Shown here: positions 27,692 to 35,690 of the stretch, piece after piece
Layout: every line of letters begins with the position of its first letter
Numbering within the stretch: position 1 is the stretch's first letter
Assembly (NCBI GenBank): GCA_002723275.1
Contig: PBNZ01000045.1
Coordinates: forward strand, 1 to 54,424
DNA: 54,424 nucleotides
Direction of reading: 5' to 3'
From: Planctomycetaceae bacterium
Lineage (GTDB): Bacteria; Planctomycetota; Planctomycetia; Pirellulales; Pirellulaceae
Made by a program: the position numbers and the translations under genes
The notes under the pieces: model-generated
Seen by the model: the letters and a program-made list of their open reading frames with translations, nothing else
The model's database searches: none
What the model was told of the DNA's origin: nothing

Positions 27692-27946
27692 ATGCTTCCC
27701 CGCCATATCCGTCAGATTATCGAAAAGACTTTTGCGAGTCTATCGGAAACCCCCAACCAGATTCTGGCCGAGTCTCTTCTCATTCGCGACGGGCATTATT
27801 GCGGACACAAGTTCGCGAACGCTGCTCTTACCGCCGTATGGTTTCATGAAGAGGATCAGATCAAAGTTCACAACAAGGACGGTCAGCTTCTCTTGGTCGT
27901 CAAGCCGAGCGAAACAGAAGCGACAGCACCGCTGCGAGCAGCCTAG
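27692..27946 (+). CDS. Small conserved-looking protein of unknown function
   Basis: 84 aa from ATG 27692; in-frame GTG/ATG codons at 27614-27647 would add a Pro/Arg-rich stretch that looks non-coding. The product, beginning MLPRHIRQIIEKTFASLSET, has an N-terminal helix and a small beta region (SLLIRDGHYCGHKF, AVWFHEEDQIKVHNKDG). The alternating hydrophobic pattern and clean stop argue it is real. I recall similar short proteins in other planctomycetes but cannot name a family. It is convergent with fmdB, and an A/T-rich hairpin starts right after the stop. Confidence 0.55.
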   Translation: MLPRHIRQIIEKTFASLSETPNQILAESLLIRDGHYCGHKFANAALTAVWFHEEDQIKVHNKDGQLLLVVKPSETEATAPLRAA

Positions 27947-27974
27947 AAAGACAACGGACCTAGCTGTCTTTTTT
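27947..27974. terminator. Intrinsic terminator between convergent genes
   Basis: AAAGACA (27947-27953) pairs perfectly with TGTCTTT (27965-27971) around an 11-base loop, and the T-run on the plus strand continues to 27974. It begins at the base after the small protein's stop codon and overlaps the last codons of fmdB on the other strand. A short T-run on the minus strand would also serve fmdB. Confidence 0.5.
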
Positions 27975-28259
27975 GCCCTTCGACGAATTCTTGGAGTCGG
28001 ATTTCTTATCCGACTTCTTTTCGGAGCTGGCTTTCTTGGCGTCCTTGTCGGCCTTAGCGCCTTTCTTATACGAGTCGCTTCGGTAATCGGTCTGGTAAAA
28101 ACCAGAACCTTTGAAGACGACGGCCGCACCCGTCCCAAACAGCCTTCGCAGCTTCGATTTACCACATTCCGGGCATTTACGTTTAACGGGCTCGCTGATG
28201 GACTGAAAGAGCTCAAACGTATGGCCGCAAGCATCACATTCGTAATCGTAAGTTGGCAT
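27960..28259 (-). CDS. FmdB-type zinc-ribbon protein
   Basis: 99 aa. MPTYDYECDACGHTFELFQ, then PVKRKCPECGKSKLRRLFG, is the FmdB/'putative regulatory protein' zinc ribbon with two Cys pairs. VVFKGSGFYQTDYRS is the conserved end of the domain. The last 35 residues are a Lys/Ser/Asp low-complexity tail. FmdB was named for formamidase-operon regulation in one organism; the general role is unclear. Here it follows grpE on the same strand (53 bp), the last gene of the chaperone block, which may point to a proteostasis or ribosome-linked role. Confidence 0.88.
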   Translation of the reverse strand: MPTYDYECDACGHTFELFQSISEPVKRKCPECGKSKLRRLFGTGAAVVFKGSGFYQTDYRSDSYKKGAKADKDAKKASSEKKSDKKSDSKNSSKGKKDS

Positions 28260-28312
28260 TTCGAATTCTCAGTTTCTGGCAGCTGAAAACGGAAGCGTCT
28301 GAGACTTCATGA

Positions 28313-28855
28313 TCAGGTCGCGGGCCCCGAGGAGACAACCACCTGAGCGGGGCGAATCACGCGATCGTGCAGTTTGTAGCCGAACAGGTTGACTCGCGTC
28401 ACAACGCCCTTTTCGTATTCATCACTCGATTCTTCAGCAATGGCTTCATGAACGATGGGATCAAAGAGATCACCAACAGCACCGATTCTTGGACAGTCGT
28501 GTTTCTGAAGAACTTCCAGCAGGAGATAGTGGACCATCTGAAAACCTTGCAGGAGTCCACTGCCATCTCCGGTCTGGTTAGCCGCATCGATGGCCCGTTC
28601 GATATTGTCCATAACAGGAAGCAGGTCAGTTAGCAGTGACTGCGTAGCGAACTTCCGTTCGTCTTCGCGATCGCGTCGAGTACGGCGACGAAAGTTTTCC
28701 ATTTCCGCCTGGGCTCGAAGCACACGCTCCTGTGCATCGGCAAGCTCTGTCTGCAGCCGTTCGATTTCTGAACGCTCCGTACCTTGAGCACCATCGCCTT
28801 CGGAAGGGTTCTCATCAGCGTTGTTCGGACCAACTTCTTCATGTGGATCAGCCAC
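28313..28855 (-). CDS. grpE: GrpE, DnaK nucleotide-exchange factor
   Basis: 180 aa. An acidic N terminus is followed by a long coiled coil (EIERLQTELADAQERVLRAQAEMENFRRRTRRD) and the conserved block LLPVMDNIERAIDAA. The beta-domain ends FDPIVHEAIAEESSDEYEKG, VTRVNLFGYKLHDRVIRPAQVVVS. It releases ADP from DnaK. It starts 11 bp after dnaJ on the same strand, so dnaJ-grpE are one unit. DnaK itself is not in the window. Confidence 0.96.
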   Translation of the reverse strand: MADPHEEVGPNNADENPSEGDGAQGTERSEIERLQTELADAQERVLRAQAEMENFRRRTRRDREDERKFATQSLLTDLLPVMDNIERAIDAANQTGDGSGLLQGFQMVHYLLLEVLQKHDCPRIGAVGDLFDPIVHEAIAEESSDEYEKGVVTRVNLFGYKLHDRVIRPAQVVVSSGPAT

Positions 28856-28866
28856 AACTTAATCTC

Positions 28867-30024
28867 CTATTCGGCAGCCGAAGAATTCTCAGACGGACTG
28901 ATATAGTCCTTGAGTTTCTCCAAAAATGATTTTCGCCGGGGACTGACATTCGTATTTTCTAGATCGGCTAAATCCCTCAGCAAAGCCTCTTCCTGTTCAT
29001 TCAAGCGTTTGGGGACTTCAACGTACGCCTGGACCAACAGATCTCCGACCATGCCTCCACGTGGATCGGGCATTCCGCGTTCTCTCAGTCGAAAGACCTC
29101 ACCGGATTGCGTACCGGCGGGAATCTTAAGAGTATCGGGACCATCGAGAGTTGGGATCTCGATTTCGGCTCCAAGCACAGCCTGAGTGTAGGCGATGGGT
29201 AGATCAACAAACAGATGCGGCCCGTCTCTCTTGAAAAGAGGATGCGGCAGCACACGAATCAGACAATAACAATCGCCAGGCGACCCTCCGTCTCGACTCG
29301 CCTCTCCCTCTCCATTCAGTCGAACTCGCATGCCATCATCGACCCCCGCTGGTATCGCCACTTCAAGCTCGACCTTTTTGGCCTCAACCCCTTGCCCATC
29401 GCATTGACCGCAAGGATCGACAATCAGCTTACCGGCACCTCCACACGTCGGGCAGGTCGTTTGGACGCGTAGGATTCCAGCAGACTGGACGACCTGCCCG
29501 TGTCCGTTACAACGGTGGCAGGTTTCTCCCTTGGAGCCAGGTTGACTACCGGACCCACTGCATTTGACACATACCTCTCGGCGATCGAATTGGACATGCG
29601 TGGTAATTCCCTTCGCCGCTTCAGCAAGCGTGAGTGAAACTTCACATTGCACATCCGCTCCGCGGTGTCGACGACGTCCGCGACCACGTCCACCCCCACC
29701 GAAGATGTCCCCGAAGATACCGCCTCCGCCAAACAGATCCCCAAAAGCGTCGAAGATATCTTCGACGTTATCGAAGCCGGCACCTCCTGTAGCACCATTC
29801 ATTCCAGCGTGCCCGAGCCGATCGTAACGCGTTCGTTTCTGATCGTCGCTCAGCACCTCGTAAGCTTCGGCAGCTTCCTTGAAGAGGATCGTCGCTTCCT
29901 CGTTACCTGGATTGCTATCCGGGTGGTACTTGATCGCCAACTGACGGTAGGCCACAGAAATGTCGCGGCCACTCGCGTCCCGTGCAACTCCTAGCACCTC
30001 GTAGTAACAACGCTTTGTCGACAT
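28867..30024 (-). CDS. dnaJ: DnaJ co-chaperone (type I)
   Basis: 385 aa. The J domain has [16 protein letters not shown] and the catalytic H34-P35-D36. A Gly/Phe-rich linker ([19 protein letters not shown]) follows. Four CxxCxGxG zinc motifs are visible: [32 protein letters not shown]. The C-terminal substrate-binding domains end in [21 protein letters not shown]. It stimulates DnaK ATPase and delivers substrates. It lies 224 bp downstream of groEL1 with a terminator-like hairpin between, so it may have its own promoter. Confidence 0.97.
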   Translation of the reverse strand: MSTKRCYYEVLGVARDASGRDISVAYRQLAIKYHPDSNPGNEEATILFKEAAEAYEVLSDDQKRTRYDRLGHAGMNGATGGAGFDNVEDIFDAFGDLFGGGGIFGDIFGGGGRGRGRRRHRGADVQCEVSLTLAEAAKGITTHVQFDRREVCVKCSGSGSQPGSKGETCHRCNGHGQVVQSAGILRVQTTCPTCGGAGKLIVDPCGQCDGQGVEAKKVELEVAIPAGVDDGMRVRLNGEGEASRDGGSPGDCYCLIRVLPHPLFKRDGPHLFVDLPIAYTQAVLGAEIEIPTLDGPDTLKIPAGTQSGEVFRLRERGMPDPRGGMVGDLLVQAYVEVPKRLNEQEEALLRDLADLENTNVSPRRKSFLEKLKDYISPSENSSAAE

Positions 30025-30163
30025 ATTTGCCGTTCTTTTAAGGTTAACCGATTCCGTTTTGGCGGATCATTTCCACGGACTAGAATCGCGTCCTTTAGGC
30101 CCCGGCCATACGGTCCGGACGCCAGGTCCCGGAGTCACCGCAGAGCCAATTCCAATTTATGCA

Positions 30164-30191
30164 ACAGGCCACTTCCGCAGAAGTGGCCTGT
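30164..30191 (-). terminator. Probable groEL1 terminator
   Basis: ACAGGCCACTT and AAGTGGCCTGT form a perfect 11-bp stem around CCGCAG, 57 bp beyond the groEL1 stop. On the minus strand it is followed by TTGCATAAATT, a modest T-rich tract. It separates the chaperonin operon from dnaJ-grpE. Confidence 0.55.
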
Positions 30192-30248
30192 CAATATTTT
30201 CAACGTCATTCAATGAAGACCGTTGAACTTACAACGCAAAACGCGGTG

Positions 30249-31868
30249 CTACTGCACACTGCCTTCGACGCGTTGCTTGTCCTTGTCATCTTTGTCAAAC
30301 GTGGTGACAAGTGCTTCGGTCGTCAACAACAGGCCGGCAATACTGGCCGCATTGCTGAGTGCCGTTCTCACGACTTTGACCGGATCGATAATGCCCGCCT
30401 TGAGCATATCGCCATACTTGCGAGCATTGGCGTCATAACCCGTGTTGGCTGCCTTCTGACTGACTTCGTCGACGACCACCGAGCCATCGATGCCACCGTT
30501 GTCCGCGATCTGCTTCAGAGGTGCGGAGAGCACGTTCAGGATAAGGTCGACGCCAATCTTCTCGTCACCTTTGGCACTGCTGCGTGCTTTTTCCACAGCT
30601 TCGCGACAGCGTAGCAGAGCCACGCCACCACCGGGCAAAATCCCCTCTTCCACGGCAGCACGAGTCGCATGCAAAGCATCTTCCACTCGTGCTTTTTTCT
30701 GCTTCATATCGGCTTCGGTTTCGGCACCGACAGAAATAATGGCGACACCACCGGTGAGCTTAGCCAATCGCTCTTGGAGTTTTTCACGATCGTATTCGCT
30801 ATCGGTTTGATCGATCTGACGCTTCAGCTGACCAATGCGCTGTTGCACGTCGTCGGTGCTACCCGCACCTTGAACAATCGTGGTGTCGTTCTTGTCGATG
30901 CTAATCTTCTTGGCGCGACCCAATTGATCAAGCGTCAGGCTGTCGAGCTGAATCCCGATGTCCTCACTGATCAAGGTACCGCCGGTCAGAACCGCAATAT
31001 CACCGAGCATTGCCTTACGGCGATCGCCAAAACCTGGTGCCTTCACAGCGGCAATGTTCAACACGCCACGCAGTTTGTTCACGACCAAGGCAGTGAGTGC
31101 CTCACCGTCAACATCTTCGGCGATGATCAACAACGGCTTACCAGCCTGACTGACCTTCTCCAGAATCGGAACCAGGTCGCGGAGATTACTGATCTTCTTT
31201 TCATGGATCAGAATCAATGCGTCATCCAATTCGCAGGTCATATCTGCGGGCTTGTTAATGAAGTAGGGAGAAATGTAGCCCTTGTCAAACTGCATCCCCT
31301 CGACGATATCAAGCGATGTGTCGGCGGCTTTGCCTTCTTCGACAGTGATCACACCGTCTTTACCAACTCGCTCAAGAGCATCTGCGAGCAAGTCGCCGAT
31401 GGTCATATCATTATTAGCACTGATGGCACCCACATTGGCGATTTCGCCTTTGCTGGAAACCGGCTTGGCCATCGAAAGCAAAGTATCCTCGGCGGCGTTG
31501 ACCGCTCGATCGATACCGCGGCGAATGGCCGTCGGATTGCTACCAGCAACGATGTTTCGCATCCCCTCACGGTAAATGGCACGAGCCAAAACCGTGGCGG
31601 TCGTGGTACCGTCGCCCGCCAAGTCGGAAGTCTTGCTGGCAACTTCGTTAACCAGTTTCGCTCCCATATTCTCGAAGCGATCTTCGAGTTCGATTTCCTT
31701 GGCAACGGTGACACCGTCTTTCGTTACGGTGGGTCCGCCAAACGATTTGTCGATAATTACGTTGCGACCGGTGGGTCCCATCGTTACGGCAACCGCGTTG
31801 GCCAGTTTGTCGACTCCGCGAAGAATCTTCGCTCGAGCATGGTCATCAAATAGCAGCTGTTTAGCCAC
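30249..31868 (-). CDS. groEL1: GroEL chaperonin, tail-less paralog
   Basis: 539 aa from a GTG start with AAGGA upstream. Canonical ATP-site blocks are present: [43 protein letters not shown], and [21 protein letters not shown]. Length and blocks match standard GroEL, but the usual C-terminal GGM repeats are missing; it ends [15 protein letters not shown]. That tail lines the ring cavity in typical GroEL, so this paralog may have altered folding properties. It is the third gene of groEL2-groES-groEL1. Gene symbols with numbers are my labels for the two copies in this window. Confidence 0.95.
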   Translation of the reverse strand: MAKQLLFDDHARAKILRGVDKLANAVAVTMGPTGRNVIIDKSFGGPTVTKDGVTVAKEIELEDRFENMGAKLVNEVASKTSDLAGDGTTTATVLARAIYREGMRNIVAGSNPTAIRRGIDRAVNAAEDTLLSMAKPVSSKGEIANVGAISANNDMTIGDLLADALERVGKDGVITVEEGKAADTSLDIVEGMQFDKGYISPYFINKPADMTCELDDALILIHEKKISNLRDLVPILEKVSQAGKPLLIIAEDVDGEALTALVVNKLRGVLNIAAVKAPGFGDRRKAMLGDIAVLTGGTLISEDIGIQLDSLTLDQLGRAKKISIDKNDTTIVQGAGSTDDVQQRIGQLKRQIDQTDSEYDREKLQERLAKLTGGVAIISVGAETEADMKQKKARVEDALHATRAAVEEGILPGGGVALLRCREAVEKARSSAKGDEKIGVDLILNVLSAPLKQIADNGGIDGSVVVDEVSQKAANTGYDANARKYGDMLKAGIIDPVKVVRTALSNAASIAGLLLTTEALVTTFDKDDKDKQRVEGSVQ

Positions 31869-31934
31869 GCTTGTCGTTCCTTATTCTTGAGTTCGGGTTG
31901 CCAATTCAGGCATCGAACGGGTCAACACGGTTAG

Positions 31935-32234
31935 TTACATCACTTTGGCTAGAATGTCGCCTTCACGGAGAATCTTGACGTCGTCTCCATCGACTTCGAT
32001 GTCCGATCCGCCATACTTTCCGTAAATCACTTCGTCACCCACGGTGACCGAAAGCTCACCTCGCTTGCCGGTATCCAGCAAGCGACCGGGACCGACCGCC
32101 ACAACCGTCCCACGCTGGGGCTTTTCCTTCGCGGTGTCGGGGAGCACGATGCCGCCAGCCGTCGTCTCTTCCGCCTGCAGCGGCTCGACAACGACTCGGT
32201 CATCCAGTGGACGAATTTTGATCTTCTTTGCCAT
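31935..32234 (-). CDS. groES: GroES co-chaperonin
   Basis: 99 aa. [44 protein letters not shown] is the canonical GroES core with the mobile loop (about residues 18-33). [32 protein letters not shown] completes the domain. It caps the GroEL ring. It lies between the two groEL genes on the same strand, 55 bp after groEL2 and 66 bp before groEL1, and is the only groES in the window, so both paralogs may share it. Confidence 0.97.
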   Translation of the reverse strand: MAKKIKIRPLDDRVVVEPLQAEETTAGGIVLPDTAKEKPQRGTVVAVGPGRLLDTGKRGELSVTVGDEVIYGKYGGSDIEVDGDDVKILREGDILAKVM

Positions 32235-32289
32235 CGTTTTTATTCCTTTATGGATTCAGTTTTGTTTTTGGAGCTTCAGCGGATCGGGT

Positions 32290-34026
32290 CTACATCATGC
32301 CAGGCATGCCACCCATGCCTCCCATGCCACCCATGCCAGGCATGCCGCCCATACCACCCATGCCACCCATGCCGCCCATGCCACCCATGCCACCCATGCC
32401 GTGATCGTGGTCATGATGGTGATCACCACCTTCTTCCTCTTCTTCCTGAGGAATCTCGGTGATCAGCGAGGAGGTTGTCAGCAGCAAGCACGCGACGCTC
32501 GATGCGTTTTGCAGTGAGGAGCGAACTACTTTCGCCGGATCGATAACGCCATCAGCAACGAGGTCGCCGTAGGAATACTTGTCCGCGTTGTAGCCATCGT
32601 TCTTACCCTTCAAGTGCCGAACACGATTGACGACTACGGCACCATCTTCGCCGGCGTTATTCGCAATCGCTCGAAGCGGGTATTCCAAAACGTTTCGAAT
32701 GATCTCAACGCCAAGTGTCTCATCCCCTTCGGCGTCGACTTTCTTCAGAGCCTTTTCGCTGCGAATCAACGAAACTCCACCACCGGGAACGATGCCTTCA
32801 TCGAGAGCGGCTTGCGTCGCCGACTTGGCATCTTCCAACAGTGCCTTACGTTCTTTCATCTCGGTCTCGGTGACGGCACCACAGTTGATCTGAGCAACAC
32901 CACCGGCGAGTTTCGCCAAACGCTCTTGCAATTTTTCTCGGTCGTATTCGCTATCCGTTGCCGAGATTTCATTTCGAATCTGATCCGCACGGCCGGCGAT
33001 CTCTTCTTTCTTACCGCCGCCACCGATCATGGTGGTGTCTTCCGAGCTGATATTGATTTTTCGTGCTTTCCCGAGATCGCTCAGTTGCACGCTCTCCAGA
33101 TCGATTCCAAGATCCTTGAAGACCGCGGTACCACCGGTCAAGACAGCGATATCACCGAGCATCGCCTTACGACGGTCGCCATAGCCGGGTGCCTTAACGG
33201 CACAGACGTTCAGGATGCCTCGCATCTTGTTGACCACGAGCGTCGCCAAAGCTTCACCTTCGATGTCTTCGGCGATGATCAGCAACGGCTTGTTTGCTTT
33301 GCTGACAGCTTCCAGAATCGGAACCAACTTCTTGGCCGACGAAATCTTCTCTTCGAAGATCAGGACCAAGCAGCTGTTCAATTCAACCACCTGGTTGTCT
33401 ACATCCGTCACAAAGTGAGGGGAGAGAAAACCGCGGTCAAACTGCATACCTTCGACGACTTCGACCGTCGTTTCGCTGCTTCGGCCTTCTTCGACGGTAA
33501 TGACACCATCTTTGCCCACCTTGAGGAAGGCATCGGAGAGCACGCTACCAATCGTTGGATCGTTGTTTCCGGCGATCGTCGCGATTTGTTGAATCTCTTT
33601 TCGATTCTTACCGTCGATCGGAGTCGCCATTTTACCAACGGCGGTCGACAGAGCGTCAACGGCTTTGTTGATGCCACGAGCGAGAGCCATGGGATCGGCT
33701 CCGGCGGCGATCATTTTCAGACCTTCGCGATAGATTCCTTCGGCCAGGACTGTTGCGGTCGTTGTACCATCACCGGCAACATCGTTGGTTTTGCTGGCCG
33801 CTTCCTTGACCAGTTGCGCCCCGAGATTCTCATAAGGATCATCCAGTTCGATGTCCTCAGCGACGGTGACGCCGTCTTTCGTGATCTTGGGCGAGCCCCA
33901 ACCCTTGTCCAAAACAGCATTTCGGCCGCGGGGACCGAGCGTGCTTTTGACGGCTCTCGCCAATTTGGACACGCCCGACAGTAGCGGCTGGCGTGCCTCG
34001 TCCTCAAAAACCATTTGTTTTGCCAC
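32290..34026 (-). CDS. groEL2: GroEL chaperonin with acidic/His-rich and GGM-repeat tail
   Basis: 578 aa from a GTG preceded by GGAGG. The GroEL core is complete ([46 protein letters not shown]). It diverges from groEL1 at normally conserved places, e.g. [21 protein letters not shown] and KGWGSP for KSFGGP. The C-terminal tail begins near residue 525: five Glu, then HHHDHDH (about 536-542), then about ten GGM/PGM units. GGM tails are normal for GroEL; the His/Asp stretch before it could bind metal. It is the first gene of the operon, about 125 bp downstream of the sigma-54-type promoter start site. The order groEL-groES-groEL is unlike the common groES-groEL. Confidence 0.95.
   Translation of the reverse strand: MAKQMVFEDEARQPLLSGVSKLARAVKSTLGPRGRNAVLDKGWGSPKITKDGVTVAEDIELDDPYENLGAQLVKEAASKTNDVAGDGTTTATVLAEGIYREGLKMIAAGADPMALARGINKAVDALSTAVGKMATPIDGKNRKEIQQIATIAGNNDPTIGSVLSDAFLKVGKDGVITVEEGRSSETTVEVVEGMQFDRGFLSPHFVTDVDNQVVELNSCLVLIFEEKISSAKKLVPILEAVSKANKPLLIIAEDIEGEALATLVVNKMRGILNVCAVKAPGYGDRRKAMLGDIAVLTGGTAVFKDLGIDLESVQLSDLGKARKINISSEDTTMIGGGGKKEEIAGRADQIRNEISATDSEYDREKLQERLAKLAGGVAQINCGAVTETEMKERKALLEDAKSATQAALDEGIVPGGGVSLIRSEKALKKVDAEGDETLGVEIIRNVLEYPLRAIANNAGEDGAVVVNRVRHLKGKNDGYNADKYSYGDLVADGVIDPAKVVRSSLQNASSVACLLLTTSSLITEIPQEEEEEGGDHHHDHDHGMGGMGGMGGMGGMGGMGGMPGMGGMGGMGGMPGMM
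32293..32400 (-). repeat. 9-bp tandem repeat coding the GroEL2 Gly-Gly-Met tail
   Basis: About a dozen imperfect copies of a 9-bp unit (GGC ATG GGT/GGC frame) encode GGM with occasional PGM. The plus strand reads CATGCCACC/CATGCCGCC units. In-frame unit length allows copy-number change. Confidence 0.9.
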
Positions 34027-34104
34027 GACAGGTTTCCTCCTGCAAAGTCATCGGAGTCTTGCGACAGGCCGATTCGGCAGTCGCTCGCTATTTTCAATGG
34101 TTGA

Positions 34105-34121
34105 TTTCGCGTACCGCGAAA
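34105..34121. promoter_or_regulatory. Inverted repeat in the groEL2 leader
   Basis: TTTCGCG-TAC-CGCGAAA is a perfect 7-bp dyad with a 3-base centre, about 80 bp upstream of the groEL2 start and about 30 bp inside the transcript predicted from the sigma-54 promoter. It is not a CIRCE element. It could be an operator or an mRNA hairpin. Confidence 0.5.
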
Positions 34122-34160
34122 CCGAAATGGCAGTTACCATTCGATTTGAGTCACCTCCTA

Positions 34161-34177
34161 TGCAACCGGCGTGCCAA
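34161..34177 (-). promoter_or_regulatory. Sigma-54 (-24/-12) promoter of groEL2-groES-groEL1
   Basis: The minus strand reads TTGGCACGCCGGTTGCA, matching the consensus TTGGCACG-N4-TTGCA at every conserved position, with correct spacing of the GG and GC. The predicted start of transcription is near 34150. It is the only such site I found in an intergenic region of the window, and it lies in the correct orientation between the M42 peptidase and groEL2. No CIRCE element was seen nearby. Confidence 0.7.
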
Positions 34178-34248
34178 CCTGCTCACTCCGTCACAAAACG
34201 CGATGAACAAGGGATTTACGCCACGTTACCGGGGGTGACGGGGAAGCG

Positions 34249-34266
34249 AATGAGCGAACTCTCATT
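34249..34266. promoter_or_regulatory. Possible upstream activator site for the sigma-54 promoter
   Basis: AATGAG-CGAACT-CTCATT is a perfect 6-6-6 dyad about 100 bp upstream of the predicted start of groEL2 transcription, the usual distance for an enhancer-binding activator. TTGGCA direct repeats flank it (34265-34270 and again near 34281). Confidence 0.35.
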
Positions 34267-34309
34267 GGCACCCTGTCAAATTGGCAGCAGCCGGTCAAAA
34301 GGGCTCCCG

Positions 34310-35371
34310 CTAGGGCGTGAAATCGTCCTGGCCATCTAAACTGCTGGCAAAAGCGGCCAACAAATCGGCTGCGTGGTCGATATCGTCGAGTGAGATCGTT
34401 TCGACGGCGCTATGCATATAACGGTTGGGGACGGCAACGAGCCCCGTCGCCACACCGGCCCGACTGATCTGTAACGCGTTTGCGTCATTTGAAGCTGCCC
34501 GTCCGAGCGCTGCCAACTGGTAAGGAATTGATTGGCTGTCGGCCTCCTGGATAACCCGTTCGGTGACATGCGGATTCATATTGGGACCCCGGAAAACAAC
34601 CGGACCGTCTCCCAACCCGATGTCTCCTTGCTGATTTTTGTCTATCGAAGGGCAGTCCGTGGCGTGAGTTACGTCGACGGCAATCCCCACATGCGGATCA
34701 ATTCCGAAGGCACTTGTCTTAACTCCCCGGAGCCCGATCTCCTCCTGCACCGTCGAAACCGCGTAGATCGCGCATTTTAACGGTTTTCCATGACATCGCC
34801 GCAACGCCTCAATTACCACCCAGACCCCCGTCCGATTATCCATCCCGGGAGCGTTGGCAAGATTGTTTCGCATCGCCTGAAAACCGAGTTCAAGCGTGAC
34901 GGCGTCGCCAATCCGGACAACCTCTTGTGCCTCTTCTTTATTGGCAGCGCCGATATCAAGCCACATATCCTTCTGTTTAACAACTTGCCGCCGTTCCTCT
35001 TCGCTCAGCAGATGGATCGGTTTGCGAGAAATAACGGCAGGCACTCCGCCATTCCGAGTCCAGATCTGCATCCTTTGCCCGATCAATTGCTGAGGATCCC
35101 AACCTCCGATGGTCTGAGCGTAGATGAACCCATCCGCATCGATATGGGTGACAATCAGGCCGATTTGGTCGCAATGGCCCGCAAACATCGCGCGTTGCTC
35201 GGCCTCGGGGTTGAGGCAAACGATCACGTTTCCATGCGAATCGGTGGTCACTTGATCAGCGAACGGCTGCACATAATCCCGGACAACCTGCTGAATTTCG
35301 GACTCATAACCTGAGGGGCCGGGCGTCTCGAGCAGTCGTTTGAGAAAATCAAGCGATTGTTTATCCATCAT
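34310..35371 (-). CDS. M42-family metallo-aminopeptidase
   Basis: 353 aa. Metal ligands and catalytic residues of the M42 family (glutamyl/deblocking aminopeptidase, FrvX-like) are visible: [14 protein letters not shown] (His), [12 protein letters not shown] (Asp), [13 protein letters not shown] (catalytic and metal Glu), AVDVTHATD (Asp), and [12 protein letters not shown] (His). The dimetal enzyme trims N-terminal residues from short peptides in large cytoplasmic assemblies. There is no signal peptide. It is read in the same direction as the chaperonin operon but is separated by 283 bp containing a promoter. Position next to chaperone genes fits a protein-quality role. Confidence 0.93.
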   Translation of the reverse strand: MMDKQSLDFLKRLLETPGPSGYESEIQQVVRDYVQPFADQVTTDSHGNVIVCLNPEAEQRAMFAGHCDQIGLIVTHIDADGFIYAQTIGGWDPQQLIGQRMQIWTRNGGVPAVISRKPIHLLSEEERRQVVKQKDMWLDIGAANKEEAQEVVRIGDAVTLELGFQAMRNNLANAPGMDNRTGVWVVIEALRRCHGKPLKCAIYAVSTVQEEIGLRGVKTSAFGIDPHVGIAVDVTHATDCPSIDKNQQGDIGLGDGPVVFRGPNMNPHVTERVIQEADSQSIPYQLAALGRAASNDANALQISRAGVATGLVAVPNRYMHSAVETISLDDIDHAADLLAAFASSLDGQDDFTP

Positions 35372-35690
35372 TGGTTTTCCGTGGGTTCCGTTGAAAACTC
35401 CATAACCTTGCCACCGCAGAACTTACGGGCGGCACCCGATACCAGCAGAAAGTATGGTGGAACCGGCCGTCTCCGCAACCGCAAACCCCCAGTTACGGTT
35501 GACGTTACGGCCGCCGCCGACCTACGATAATTGGTTTCCTCGAGGGCCTTGGTCGTGTCCCGTAATCTATGGTTACGTTAAGGCAGCTGATTTTTATGCT
35601 CGGCACCGTTTCTGGCTGCCCGTCGAGTCGCCGAGCCTGGCAAACTGACGCGATAAATCCATCCCTAAGAGGGACTTAGCGAGAGTTGGT
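35372..35690. other. Intergenic region upstream of hom
   Basis: This stretch of 319 bp separates divergent genes. It holds the promoter listed separately, a TTACGG direct repeat around it, and two overlapping small dyads at 35662-35679 (TCCCT-AAG-AGGGA and CTAAG-AGGGA-CTTAG) just before the hom start, which could affect translation. No gene was recognised. Confidence 0.5.
35499..35528 (+). promoter_or_regulatory. Likely sigma-70-type promoter of hom
   Basis: TTGACG (35499-35504) and TACGAT (35523-35528) are separated by 18 bp. This gives a leader of about 155 bases before the hom ATG. The -35 is a 5/6 match and the -10 a 4/6 match to consensus. Confidence 0.45.

Noticed and set aside
27654-28286. 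210-codon plus-strand frame over the small protein and fmdB
   Set aside because: Out of frame with the small protein and antisense to FmdB, which has a clear zinc ribbon.
32293-32400. Short regular repeats as a CRISPR array
   Set aside because: They are 9-bp in-frame units coding the GroEL GGM tail, with no spacers.
30669-33984. Long plus-strand frames (394 and 456 codons) across the chaperonin genes
   Set aside because: They are antisense to groEL1 and groEL2. Long open antisense frames are common opposite groEL, and the products have no signal of their own.
34048-34159. A 30-codon frame (minus strand, ATG at 34138-34140) preceded by a perfect AGGAGGTGA, in the groEL2 leader
   Set aside because: The ribosome-site-like sequence (34151-34159) lies upstream of the start predicted from the sigma-54 promoter, so it would not be in that transcript. 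The peptide shows no recognisable features.
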